A program made the translations under genes and the position numbers. Shown in pieces: positions 45,801 through 53,190 of a stretch of 64,000 nt of DNA. The stretch is from positions 319,413 through 383,412 of the forward strand of contig NZ_JAUNKO010000002.1 of NCBI RefSeq assembly GCF_030532715.1. The letters are read 5' to 3'. The stretch's first letter is position 1. Every line of letters starts with the position of its first letter. Source of the stretch: Corynebacterium sp. GTDB taxonomy: Bacteria > Actinomycetota > Actinomycetes > Mycobacteriales > Mycobacteriaceae. The notes under the pieces were generated by a model. It was not told the DNA's origin. It ran no database searches and saw only the letters and a program-made list of their open reading frames with translations.

Positions 45801-46536
45801 CGGTTTGATCACCGAATACCTGCGGCGAAGCTGGAGGTAAGTCCGCGTACCAATCGTAGAAGGAGAGGTTTACCCCGCCAATGAGCTGTAGGAACCGTGA
45901 GCCAGCGCCATAGCTGATCATGGACATTGCCGGAATGACCGTAAAGCCCGCGATTCGATCCGGACCATATTGGCGCACCGTGTAGACGTGCGCGGCCGCC
46001 GCGATTTCTAATGCCTCCTCGTACGAGATACGTATCAGACCGCCCTTGCCACGAGCAGACTTATACGCTTTGGCCTTAAGCTCGTCTTCCACGATGTCTC
46101 GGTAGGCGAGGACGGGATCTTTGAGGCGCCGCTTGGCTTCGCGGTACATGTCAATCAATACGCCGCGGGCATATGGGTATCTGATGCGGGTCGGGGAGTA
46201 GGTGTACCAGGAAAACGCGGCGCCGCGCGGGCAACCGCGGGGTTCGTATTCTGGCATGTCGGGGCCAGTGGTGGGGTAGTCAGTTTGCTGCGACTCCCAC
46301 GTGATGACGCCGTCTTTGACGTACACCTTCCACGAACATGAGCCGGTGCAATTAACACCGTGCGTAGAACGTACAACCTTGTCGAAGGACCAGCGGTCTC
46401 GATAAAACACGTCGGCGTCGCGTCCACCGCGTAGGTGGATTTGCTGCAACCCTTGGCCAGAGGTGCCTCGTCGCAGGAACGTACCGAGCTGGAGCAGCGG
46501 GTTCGCAGCGGAGGCATCACGTTGCTGGTGAGTCAT
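42805..46536 (-). CDS. narG: Nitrate reductase alpha subunit, molybdenum catalytic
   Basis: The product has 1243 residues, full length. The N-terminal [15 protein letters not shown] with a later GCPRG supplies the His/Cys ligands of cluster FS0. The molybdopterin-binding oxidoreductase core follows ([22 protein letters not shown] in two parts, with the NarG Asp region), then the molydopterin dinucleotide-binding C-terminal domain ([15 protein letters not shown]). It reduces nitrate to nitrite on the cytoplasmic side. No Tat signal is seen, as expected for NarG. It follows narK by 33 bases. Confidence 0.96.
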   Translation of the reverse strand: [1243 protein letters not shown]

Positions 46537-46569
46537 AGTGTGAGCCTTTCAAGAAAGAATCAGGCAGGG

Positions 46570-47901
46570 TTATCCGGGGAACGGGGCGTTCGGGCGCGTA
46601 TAAAAAATCCAGGTCAGCGCGGTGGCAAACATGAAATACACGACACAACCCCAGAAGAATGTGGTGGGTTCCATAAGTGACAGCAGGACGCCGACGATAA
46701 ACGGGCCAAATGAAGCAATTGCGGAAGTCCAGCCAATGACACCGCCGGCCTGGCGTTTCGGCAAAATCATGGGCATTTGCTTAAATGTGCCCGCGTTGCC
46801 CAACCCGGTGAAAAAGAACAGCACCAGCATGGCTACCAAAAATGGCCAGAATTCCGCCGGTGTTTCCGGGTTGAGATACAGTGCGGCAACGATGGTGGCA
46901 ATGGTCATGCCGACACCACCAATAAACGTAAAAATTGCGCCGCCGAACCGGTCACACAATCCGCCGAATGCGGCGCGGACGCCGGAACCGATGAGTGGTC
47001 CGAGGAACGCGAAGGTGGCGCCGGCTGGTAGAGTCGCGGCGTCGAAACGCGAAGCGAGCTCGGACTCGGCTCCAAACACGTTGTTGACAAGTAGGCCGAA
47101 CTGTGCAGCGAACCCCGCAAACGCACCGAACGTCATGATGTAAATAATGGTGAGAATCCAAGTGTTTTTGTTGCCGAAGATGTCCATCTGCTGGCGAATG
47201 TTTGCCTTAATGGGCACGTCTTTCAGCCAAATGAACGCCACAACAGCCATCACGAGGGTCCATGGCACTAGTACTGCTGCAACGTTGTGCACCCAAATAT
47301 CACCCTTATCAGTGTGCTGTGGTGCAAACATGGTCAGCCCAAACAGTCCGAAACCCATGATCCATGGACCGAGCAGTTGGATCAGAGAGACACCGAAATT
47401 GCCGATGCCAGCTTGCAGCCCCAACGCGGAACCCGCCTTGGACTTAGGGAAGAAATAGCCGGTTGAGGGCATATATCCCGCGAACGAGCCGCCGCCAATA
47501 CCCGTCATGAGGGCTAAGCAAATCAACCACCAATAAGGGGTTTCAGGGTTTTGAACCGCGAAAAACCAGCCAAGCATTGGGACCACAAACAGTAGGGATG
47601 AAAATCCCACCAATTTGCGGGTGCCTAGGATTGGCGGCAAAAACATGTAAAGCAATCGAAACAGGCCGCCGGATAGGCCTGGGGCTGCCGCCAGCCAGTA
47701 CAACTCTTCCTTGGTGAGTGAAAAACCGATGGCGTTGAGTTTTGGTGCGATCGCGGAGACCAAGTACCACACGCAAAAGCCAATGGTCAACGAAATAGTG
47801 GAGATGATCAGAGTGCGCCAAGCGATTCGGGAATCCCAGTGTTGGGAGTGCTCCGGATCCCAGCCTTGCAGCACCCTACCTTCGGTGTTCAGCGGGGTCA
47901 T
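46570..47901 (-). CDS. narK: Nitrate/nitrite transporter
   Basis: From ATG 47901, with AAAGG upstream, the product has 443 residues and 12 membrane segments of the major facilitator superfamily. The nitrate signature GIGGGSFAGYMPSTGYFFPK and the second GLGNAGTFKQMP region are both present. It imports nitrate or exchanges it for nitrite. It is the first gene of narKGHJI. The promoter must lie in the 198-base region shared with mog, which is AT-rich near 47,985-48,030. Confidence 0.95.
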   Translation of the reverse strand: MTPLNTEGRVLQGWDPEHSQHWDSRIAWRTLIISTISLTIGFCVWYLVSAIAPKLNAIGFSLTKEELYWLAAAPGLSGGLFRLLYMFLPPILGTRKLVGFSSLLFVVPMLGWFFAVQNPETPYWWLICLALMTGIGGGSFAGYMPSTGYFFPKSKAGSALGLQAGIGNFGVSLIQLLGPWIMGFGLFGLTMFAPQHTDKGDIWVHNVAAVLVPWTLVMAVVAFIWLKDVPIKANIRQQMDIFGNKNTWILTIIYIMTFGAFAGFAAQFGLLVNNVFGAESELASRFDAATLPAGATFAFLGPLIGSGVRAAFGGLCDRFGGAIFTFIGGVGMTIATIVAALYLNPETPAEFWPFLVAMLVLFFFTGLGNAGTFKQMPMILPKRQAGGVIGWTSAIASFGPFIVGVLLSLMEPTTFFWGCVVYFMFATALTWIFYTRPNAPFPG

Positions 47902-48099
47902 GAACGTGTTACCTTTCGTACGTTTCCACGAAGACGGGTTTGAAGATTTGGGTTTTGCTGTTGGCCGCGGCGCCACTTAAATCTATTAAAACGGAAAAAC
48001 CGGGTTAAAATAAGTGTTGAGACGATTTTGAAACAAATCGACAGCAGGAACATTGTGGCGTACCCAATAACAGGGGTAATTCAGGAGAGGAAACGGGAA
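47902..48099. promoter_or_regulatory. Divergent narK/mog promoter region
   Basis: This 198-base region separates narK from mog. It is AT-rich at about 47,975-48,040 and must hold promoters for the nar operon and mog. I could not find a clear TGTGA-N6-TCACA (GlxR/FNR-type) site. In C. glutamicum the nar operon is controlled by ArnR, GlxR and RipA; sites for those cannot be confirmed here. Confidence 0.4.
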
Positions 48100-48648
48100 A
48101 TGTCAGACCAGTTGATGTCGGAAAAGCGCCTTACGCCGATGGAGGGCCGGGTAGTGGGGGCGGTCATCACCGTCTCGGATCGTTGCACCAGCGGAGAACG
48201 TGAGGATTACTCGGGGCCGTTAGCTCTGCGTTTGCTTGCCGATCATGGGGTTGACGTGGCGGAAGTTGAGCTCGTCCCAGACGGCATCGAGCCGGTGCAG
48301 GCTGCGTTGCGCGGTGCGCTGGATGCCGGAGCGCGGGTGATTGTCACCGTTGGTGGCACAGGGGTGACCCCGCGTGACCTGACGCCCGAAGCGACTCGGG
48401 AGTTTCTAGTAGCCGAATTGCCGGGGATCAGCGCGCAAATTGTGATGAAAGGTCTGGAGAAAACCCCACTAGCAGGGTTGTCTCGCGGTTTGGTCGGCGT
48501 GACGGGCCGGGGTGAGGATGCGGCATTCATTGTGAACGCCCCAGGATCGGCGGGAGGGGTTCGGGACACGGTGGGTGTGATCGGGCCCCTCGTGCCACAC
48601 ATTCTCGAACAGCTTGGCGGCTATGACGGGGAAGCGCATCAGCGTTAA
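48100..48648 (+). CDS. mog: Molybdopterin adenylyltransferase (MogA/MoaB family)
   Basis: From ATG 48100 the product has 182 residues. The fold is MogA-like: VGAVITVSDRCTSGEREDYSG, then VTVGGTGVTPRDLTPEAT, where GGTG binds molybdopterin and TxRDxTPE the nucleotide, and a C-terminal NAPGSAGGVRD. It adenylates molybdopterin before molybdenum insertion by MoeA. It lies divergently to narK, so nitrate reductase and cofactor synthesis may be induced together. Confidence 0.92.
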   Translation: MSDQLMSEKRLTPMEGRVVGAVITVSDRCTSGEREDYSGPLALRLLADHGVDVAEVELVPDGIEPVQAALRGALDAGARVIVTVGGTGVTPRDLTPEATREFLVAELPGISAQIVMKGLEKTPLAGLSRGLVGVTGRGEDAAFIVNAPGSAGGVRDTVGVIGPLVPHILEQLGGYDGEAHQR

Positions 48649-49069
48649 GCAGTCCGTGTGAACTGGATGCGCCAAGTCGGCGGACTCTCGTGCGATTGTT
48701 GCGTGCCCCACGTGTGCAGTACCCGTCAATTGATCCCGAAAACAGATCAGCTGCAGGATCTAATGTTCAGGAAATAACGCTTGATATTTACCGGTGTTTA
48801 AAGGTTCCGAACGCACTGACTATATCGGTTGGGGCCAGGTTGAATAACGTGCCGAATAACCACTCGAATATGGAGCGTGATGTACACATGGTTGTGCACA
48901 ATAGCGGGGCGTTGAGCGATGGATTATTGTGCGGCGATGTCCATGAGCGTGTATCCAACCAACGGGATGGCTGGGGCATTTGTCATTGATCCACCCAACC
49001 GAGGTGCTGTGGGCCGTGAGCTGATTTTCGACGCCGCGGAAGCTCGGCAGAGTGGCTCATCATCGCCCC
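48649..49069. other. Gene-free gap between mog and mobA, with a possible gene remnant
   Basis: This 421-base gap between convergent genes holds no recognised gene. A 99-codon frame (48690-48989, plus) has no motif or ribosome site. A second short frame (48919-49075, plus, 52 codons) encodes MAGAFVIDPPNRGAVGRELI, which looks protein-like, but its start lacks support, so it may be the end of a decayed gene. A weak inverted repeat GCGCATC (48634-48640)/GATGCGC (48666-48672) straddles the mog stop. Confidence 0.4.
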
Positions 49070-49654
49070 CTAATTGATCGTTGGCAATTCGGCTAAGGAT
49101 TCGGGAGTGTCATAGTCGCGTTCTGCGCCGGTACCTTTCACCTCGTGGACGGTGCGCGTAGCACGAATAAGATCCTTGGCCGGAGTGTTGGCAATCGCCG
49201 GGAGTGCGTCCAACGCATCACAGAGTGCGGGTTTCGACCAGAGAGCGCATAATGGTTCGATAAAGCCGTCGCGGTTACGGATCACAGCTACGTCCGAACT
49301 GGCTAACTTTTGCATAAGTCGTGGCAATAGTTGTGCCGCGTCGGGGGCATCGACCGGTACAATCAGCACCAAATTTGCCGGCGTATCTCGCAAATGTTGA
49401 GTGCCAGCAGTAATGCCCGCGACGGGGCCCCCGAACGGCGGATTTTCGCATGTGCGTGTGACGTCGTTGGGAAGCGGATAGGCGTGTGGTGTCACCACCA
49501 CAATCCGGTCGAGGTTGTCGTAGGCACGCAGATCGTTAATCAAATGATCCACAAAACGTGCGGCGCCGTACAGAAGCTGCGCCTTATCGCTGCCTGCCAT
49601 CCGGGTGTTGCGGCCACCGGCGAGGATGATGGCATCCACATGTGCCGCGGTCAT
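49070..49654 (-). CDS. mobA: Molybdenum cofactor guanylyltransferase
   Basis: From ATG 49654, which overlaps the moaC stop (ATGA), the product has 194 residues. The nucleotidyltransferase motif IILAGGRNTRMAGSDKAQL is the GTP-binding LAGGxxxRMGxDK form, and LIVPVDAPDA holds the metal-binding Asp. It attaches GMP to molybdopterin, giving the bis-MGD cofactor needed by NarG. It ends the moeA-moaC-mobA operon. Confidence 0.92.
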   Translation of the reverse strand: MTAAHVDAIILAGGRNTRMAGSDKAQLLYGAARFVDHLINDLRAYDNLDRIVVVTPHAYPLPNDVTRTCENPPFGGPVAGITAGTQHLRDTPANLVLIVPVDAPDAAQLLPRLMQKLASSDVAVIRNRDGFIEPLCALWSKPALCDALDALPAIANTPAKDLIRATRTVHEVKGTGAERDYDTPESLAELPTIN

Positions 49655-50127
49655 GGCCCTTCGTCTCGAATCCACGTTCCACTACGGCCGCCGGATTTGT
49701 GGGTAATGCGGCAGTTGCGAATATAGGCGAGGCGGTCTGTGCCTTTGACCATATCGATGATTGTAAGCGCCGCGACCGTGACTGCAGTGAGTGCTTCCAT
49801 CTCTACGCCCGTGCGGTCTGCGGTGTGGACCGTGCTGCTCAGTGTGACGCATGTGGGTGACAGGTCGATTGCGATTTCGCAGCCGTGTACTCCGATTGTG
49901 TGCGCAAGCGGGAGCAGCGTAGGCACCTGTTTTGCTGCCTGAATGCCGGCTACGCGGGCCACGGCAAACACATCACCTTTTGGGATGTCGCCATCGCGTA
50001 GTGCCTGTAACACTTCTGCCGAGCAAACAACCTCGGCGCGCGCGGATGCGCTGCGGACGGTTGGGGTCTTGTGTGTGACGTCGACCATGTGGGCTTCGCC
50101 ACGATGAGTAAGGTGCGTGAATTTCAT
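49651..50127 (-). CDS. moaC: Cyclic pyranopterin monophosphate synthase
   Basis: The product has 158 residues, usual for MoaC. Typical segments are HMVDVTHKTPTVRSA, KGDVFAVARVAGIQAAKQV, LLPLAHTIGV and the catalytic-loop DRTGVEMEALTAV with DMVKGTDR. With MoaA it makes cyclic pyranopterin from GTP. ATG 50127 follows moeA by 9 bases. Confidence 0.95.
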   Translation of the reverse strand: MKFTHLTHRGEAHMVDVTHKTPTVRSASARAEVVCSAEVLQALRDGDIPKGDVFAVARVAGIQAAKQVPTLLPLAHTIGVHGCEIAIDLSPTCVTLSSTVHTADRTGVEMEALTAVTVAALTIIDMVKGTDRLAYIRNCRITHKSGGRSGTWIRDEGP

Positions 50128-50136
50128 GCCGGCATC

Positions 50137-51333
50137 CTATCCGAGGATTACCCGAACAGGTTCGCCCACCTGGATGGTGTGGGCGCCCTGTGGAATAACA
50201 GCTAAGCCCTGAACGCGTGCGAGCGAAGCAACGAAATGGCTTCCTAGGCCGCGGCAGTGCGTGCTACTGGCATGAGGCTCTGGTGTGTAACGCAGCACCA
50301 CGGGGACAAAGCGATCACGAGTTCGGTGGGCGGGGAACTCGGATTCGGCGATTGCCATGACGTTTGGGCGGTGTTGCAATGGCACAGGAGTTTGACCGCT
50401 CAACGCTTGGAGTAGAGGCCGGACGAAGATTTGAAATGAAACGTAGACGCTTACCGGATTTCCTGGCAGGCACAGGATTGGTGTGCCGTTAACAGTGCCG
50501 GCGCCTTGTGGTTTGCCGGGTTGCAGTGCCACGTTGCCGAACCAAACGGTATCGGCTAGGGCCTCTTTGACGACATCGAACGCGCCAGCAGAAATGCCGC
50601 CGGTGGTGAGGATCAGGTCCGCATGGTCAATGGCATCGATCATTGCCCGAAACTCTGAGCTGGAGTCCTTGGCCACGGGGAGCAGGTTGGTATCTGCGCC
50701 TTGTTCTTCGCAAAGTGCGGCGAGTAGGGGACTATTGGAGTTGGGGATTTGATTTTCCACTTCGTCGCCAGTGGCGATGATGGCGACGCGGACTGGTTTG
50801 AACACAGTCACCTGGGTGTTGTTCGTGGCAATGAGGGCAGAGATTGCCGCGGCGTCAATACGGCTGCCTTTGGGGAGGACAAGTTCGCCGAGTTGCATGT
50901 CTTCGCCGCGAGTTCGAATATGTGCCCTAGGTGTGGGGGCGGTAAATATGGTAATCGAACTTGGCAGCGGATAAGGGCCGCGCGGGATATCAGTGTTCTC
51001 GACCGGTACCACGGCGAGGTCTGGGTGTTCGGGGACGGGGGCACCGGTCATGATGCGCACCGCGCACGCTTGGTCCGGCATGGTTGCTTCGCCTCCCGCT
51101 GGGACGTCGCCCACTATCGGAAACGTCCATGGGCCGTCGTCACGGAAATCCTGCGCAAACACGAGGAACCCATCCATTGCCGAGTTGTGAAACGGTGGTA
51201 CCGGAGCCTGAGCATACGTATTTTTTGCCAGCGTGAGTCCCGAGGCTGTTTGCGGGGCTGTAGAGAACGTTGAGGGAGTGGAATCGGCGAGGTTGAGCAC
51301 CGCGTCGTAATGCTCGGAAAGGCTGCGGAACAT
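50137..51333 (-). CDS. moeA: Molybdopterin molybdenumtransferase
   Basis: From ATG 51333 the product has 398 residues; a longer open frame to 51468 would overlap the moaE start and is rejected. MoeA marks are PPFHNSAMDGFLV, MTGAPVPEHPDLAVVPVE, VAIIATGDEV and LTTGGISAGAFD, with LCLPGNPVSVYVSF late. It inserts molybdate into adenylated molybdopterin made by Mog. It is the first gene of moeA-moaC-mobA and divergent from moaE with a 46-base gap. Confidence 0.93.
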   Translation of the reverse strand: MFRSLSEHYDAVLNLADSTPSTFSTAPQTASGLTLAKNTYAQAPVPPFHNSAMDGFLVFAQDFRDDGPWTFPIVGDVPAGGEATMPDQACAVRIMTGAPVPEHPDLAVVPVENTDIPRGPYPLPSSITIFTAPTPRAHIRTRGEDMQLGELVLPKGSRIDAAAISALIATNNTQVTVFKPVRVAIIATGDEVENQIPNSNSPLLAALCEEQGADTNLLPVAKDSSSEFRAMIDAIDHADLILTTGGISAGAFDVVKEALADTVWFGNVALQPGKPQGAGTVNGTPILCLPGNPVSVYVSFQIFVRPLLQALSGQTPVPLQHRPNVMAIAESEFPAHRTRDRFVPVVLRYTPEPHASSTHCRGLGSHFVASLARVQGLAVIPQGAHTIQVGEPVRVILG

Positions 51334-51379
51334 TGCTGGTGTACTTTCGGCTAGTGTTGCGGTCAGAGGTGAGGAAAAT

Positions 51380-51793
51380 ATGGGTTCGGGACGTATTACA
51401 GACCAGAAAATAGTGTTGTCGGAATTAGTTGAATTAGTGGCCGATGATTGTGCCGGTGCAATAGCCACGTTTGATGGCCGCGTGCGGAATCACGATCATG
51501 GAAATGCGGTATCGAGTTTGGAATACAGTGCCCACCCAGCAGCGGCGCGGATAGTGCGTGAAATTGCGGAGTCGGTGCAACAAAAATATCAACTTCATCA
51601 CGTAGCAATCGCACACCGCGTTGGTCGTTTGGAAATCGGGGAAACCGCACTCGCGGCGGCAGTAAGTAGCTCGCACCGGCAAGAATCATTCGCAGCCCTC
51701 GTTGCATTGGTAGACGAAGTGAAAGAAAAACTACCTGTATGGAAAAAGCAATATTTTACTGACGGTACATATACTTGGAGTAATTGCGCTTAA
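51380..51793 (+). CDS. moaE: Molybdopterin synthase large subunit
   Basis: The product has 137 residues. MoaE features are GAIATFDGRVRNHDHG, LEYSAHPAAAR, VAIAHRVGRLEIGE and the catalytic-Lys end VWKKQYFTDGTYTW. With MoaD it adds the dithiolene sulfurs to cyclic pyranopterin. ATG with GTGAGG 6 bases before. It stands alone on the plus strand, converging on moaD, and is AT-richer than its neighbours. Confidence 0.93.
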   Translation: MGSGRITDQKIVLSELVELVADDCAGAIATFDGRVRNHDHGNAVSSLEYSAHPAAARIVREIAESVQQKYQLHHVAIAHRVGRLEIGETALAAAVSSSHRQESFAALVALVDEVKEKLPVWKKQYFTDGTYTWSNCA

Positions 51794-51806
51794 CTGCTTG
51801 CAACGC

Positions 51807-52052
51807 TTAGCCACCAGCAAACGGCGGTAAAATATCCAATGTGCGTGCATTGCCGAGCTGTGGGGCGCGTGCCTGCACATCATCCACAAACACGCTGCAT
51901 TGTGAGCGCATGGCGGCAACTTTGGGGTAGCGGGAATCCACGAGTTGGAGAGCATCATCAACCGTTGCGTCGTCCGGAACTTCGATGGTGGTTTCGTGTG
52001 TGCCGGCGGCCTCGGCAGCCGCCGCATAAAAACGAACCGTCACAACGTGCAT
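51807..52052 (-). CDS. moaD: Molybdopterin synthase sulfur-carrier subunit
   Basis: From ATG 52052, with GGAGG upstream, the product has 81 residues in a beta-grasp fold ending in FAGG, the C-terminal Gly-Gly that is adenylated and thiocarboxylated. It supplies sulfur to MoaE. It follows moaA by 5 bases on the same strand. The MoeB-type activating enzyme is not in the window. Confidence 0.93.
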   Translation of the reverse strand: MHVVTVRFYAAAAEAAGTHETTIEVPDDATVDDALQLVDSRYPKVAAMRSQCSVFVDDVQARAPQLGNARTLDILPPFAGG

Positions 52053-52057
52053 GAGTG

Positions 52058-53125
52058 TCAGCCTCCAATAGCGGACATGGTGCGTAAGGGTTGCAGAAAG
52101 TCTGGGTCGTTGATGCCATGACCAGCAGGCTTTTCCAACATGGTTGCGGTCCAAGCCTGCACAATGTCCGCGTCGGAGGCGCCGGCGCGCAACAAACCCC
52201 GCAGATCCGTCTCAGCGTGGCTAAACAAACACGAACGGATCGCACCATCTGAAGTGAGTCGCGTCCGATCGCACGTCCCGCAGAATGGCGTGGATACCGT
52301 GGGGATGACGCCGATGAGCCCGGAAGGCAGGGCGTCGTCAAGTGATGTCGCCTGCCATAACGTTGCAGGGGCGGACTTGTCGTGTGCTTGTGCGCGAGTG
52401 AGCCGAAAGCGCCGCGACAATACGCGCAAAATATCCTCGGCGGTGTACATCGTCGCAGGGTCCCACGTATTGCGCGGGCCCAGCGGCATATGTTCAATAA
52501 ATCGCAGCTGTAAGCCTAGGCGTAAGCAAAACTCCGCCAACGGCACAATGTCCTGCTCGTTGACACCGGGGGTAACTACCGCATTCACCTTCACTGGTGT
52601 CAACCCAGAAGTGAGTGCCGCTTCAATGCCGGCGAGCACATCGTGGAGCCGGTTTCGTCGCGTGATGCGTTCGTAGCGTTGCGGATCTAGAGAATCCAGC
52701 GAAACATTCACCCGATGCAATCCGGCCGCGGCAAGCAAGGCGGCATGGCGGGCTAAACTCACGCCGTTGGTAGTGATCGCCGTAGCTACCTCGCCGCCAT
52801 CGGGGGTGCGTAGCGCTACCGTGCGCGCAACAATGTCTGCGAGGTTTTTCCGCAACAACGGTTCGCCACCCGTAAAGCGTACTTTGCGAATGCCGAGCAT
52901 GGTTACCCCAATGCGGATTAGTCGGACTACTTCCTCGTCCGTCAGGTGCTGCGAGGTTGGAATCCATTCGAGGCCTTCGGCGGGCATACAGTACGTGCAC
53001 CGAAGGTTGCACCGGTCTGTCAATGACACACGCAAATCTCGTGCGACACGACCATGGCGATCTCGGAGGACTCCCGCAACAGCGGTTTCGGTCGCGCCGG
53101 GCTGGGGCACAAACGAGGTAGTCAC
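52058..53125 (-). CDS. moaA: GTP 3',8-cyclase
   Basis: The product has 355 residues. The radical-SAM cluster is DRCNLRCTYCMP (CxxxCxxC) and the C-terminal 4Fe-4S motif is FCGTCDRTRLTSDG followed by CLF. The terminal Gly-Gly needed for activity is present (SAIGG). It starts molybdopterin synthesis by converting GTP to 3',8-cyclo-GTP. GTG 53125 has no ribosome site; a -10-like TAGCCT ends 6 bases before, so a leaderless mRNA is likely. moaD follows. Confidence 0.95.
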   Translation of the reverse strand: MTTSFVPQPGATETAVAGVLRDRHGRVARDLRVSLTDRCNLRCTYCMPAEGLEWIPTSQHLTDEEVVRLIRIGVTMLGIRKVRFTGGEPLLRKNLADIVARTVALRTPDGGEVATAITTNGVSLARHAALLAAAGLHRVNVSLDSLDPQRYERITRRNRLHDVLAGIEAALTSGLTPVKVNAVVTPGVNEQDIVPLAEFCLRLGLQLRFIEHMPLGPRNTWDPATMYTAEDILRVLSRRFRLTRAQAHDKSAPATLWQATSLDDALPSGLIGVIPTVSTPFCGTCDRTRLTSDGAIRSCLFSHAETDLRGLLRAGASDADIVQAWTATMLEKPAGHGINDPDFLQPLRTMSAIGG

Positions 53126-53131
53126 ACGTTT

Positions 53132-53137
53132 AGGCTA
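53132..53137 (-). promoter_or_regulatory. moaA -10 element, probable leaderless start
   Basis: On the minus strand TAGCCT (53137-53132) stands 6 bases before the moaA GTG and no Shine-Dalgarno sequence lies between. Transcription would begin at the start codon. Confidence 0.45.
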
Positions 53138-53190
53138 CGCGAAACCGCCGATTAAATCCAGATAAACCCGTGAAAAATAGTGGTGTTGGC

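Noticed and set aside
48690..48989. 99-codon open frame between mog and mobA
   Set aside because: No ribosome site, no motif and average composition; chance frame in a gap.
51334..51468. N-terminal extension of moeA
   Set aside because: It overlaps the moaE start region and lies upstream of the normal MoeA N-terminus; family length fits ATG 51333.
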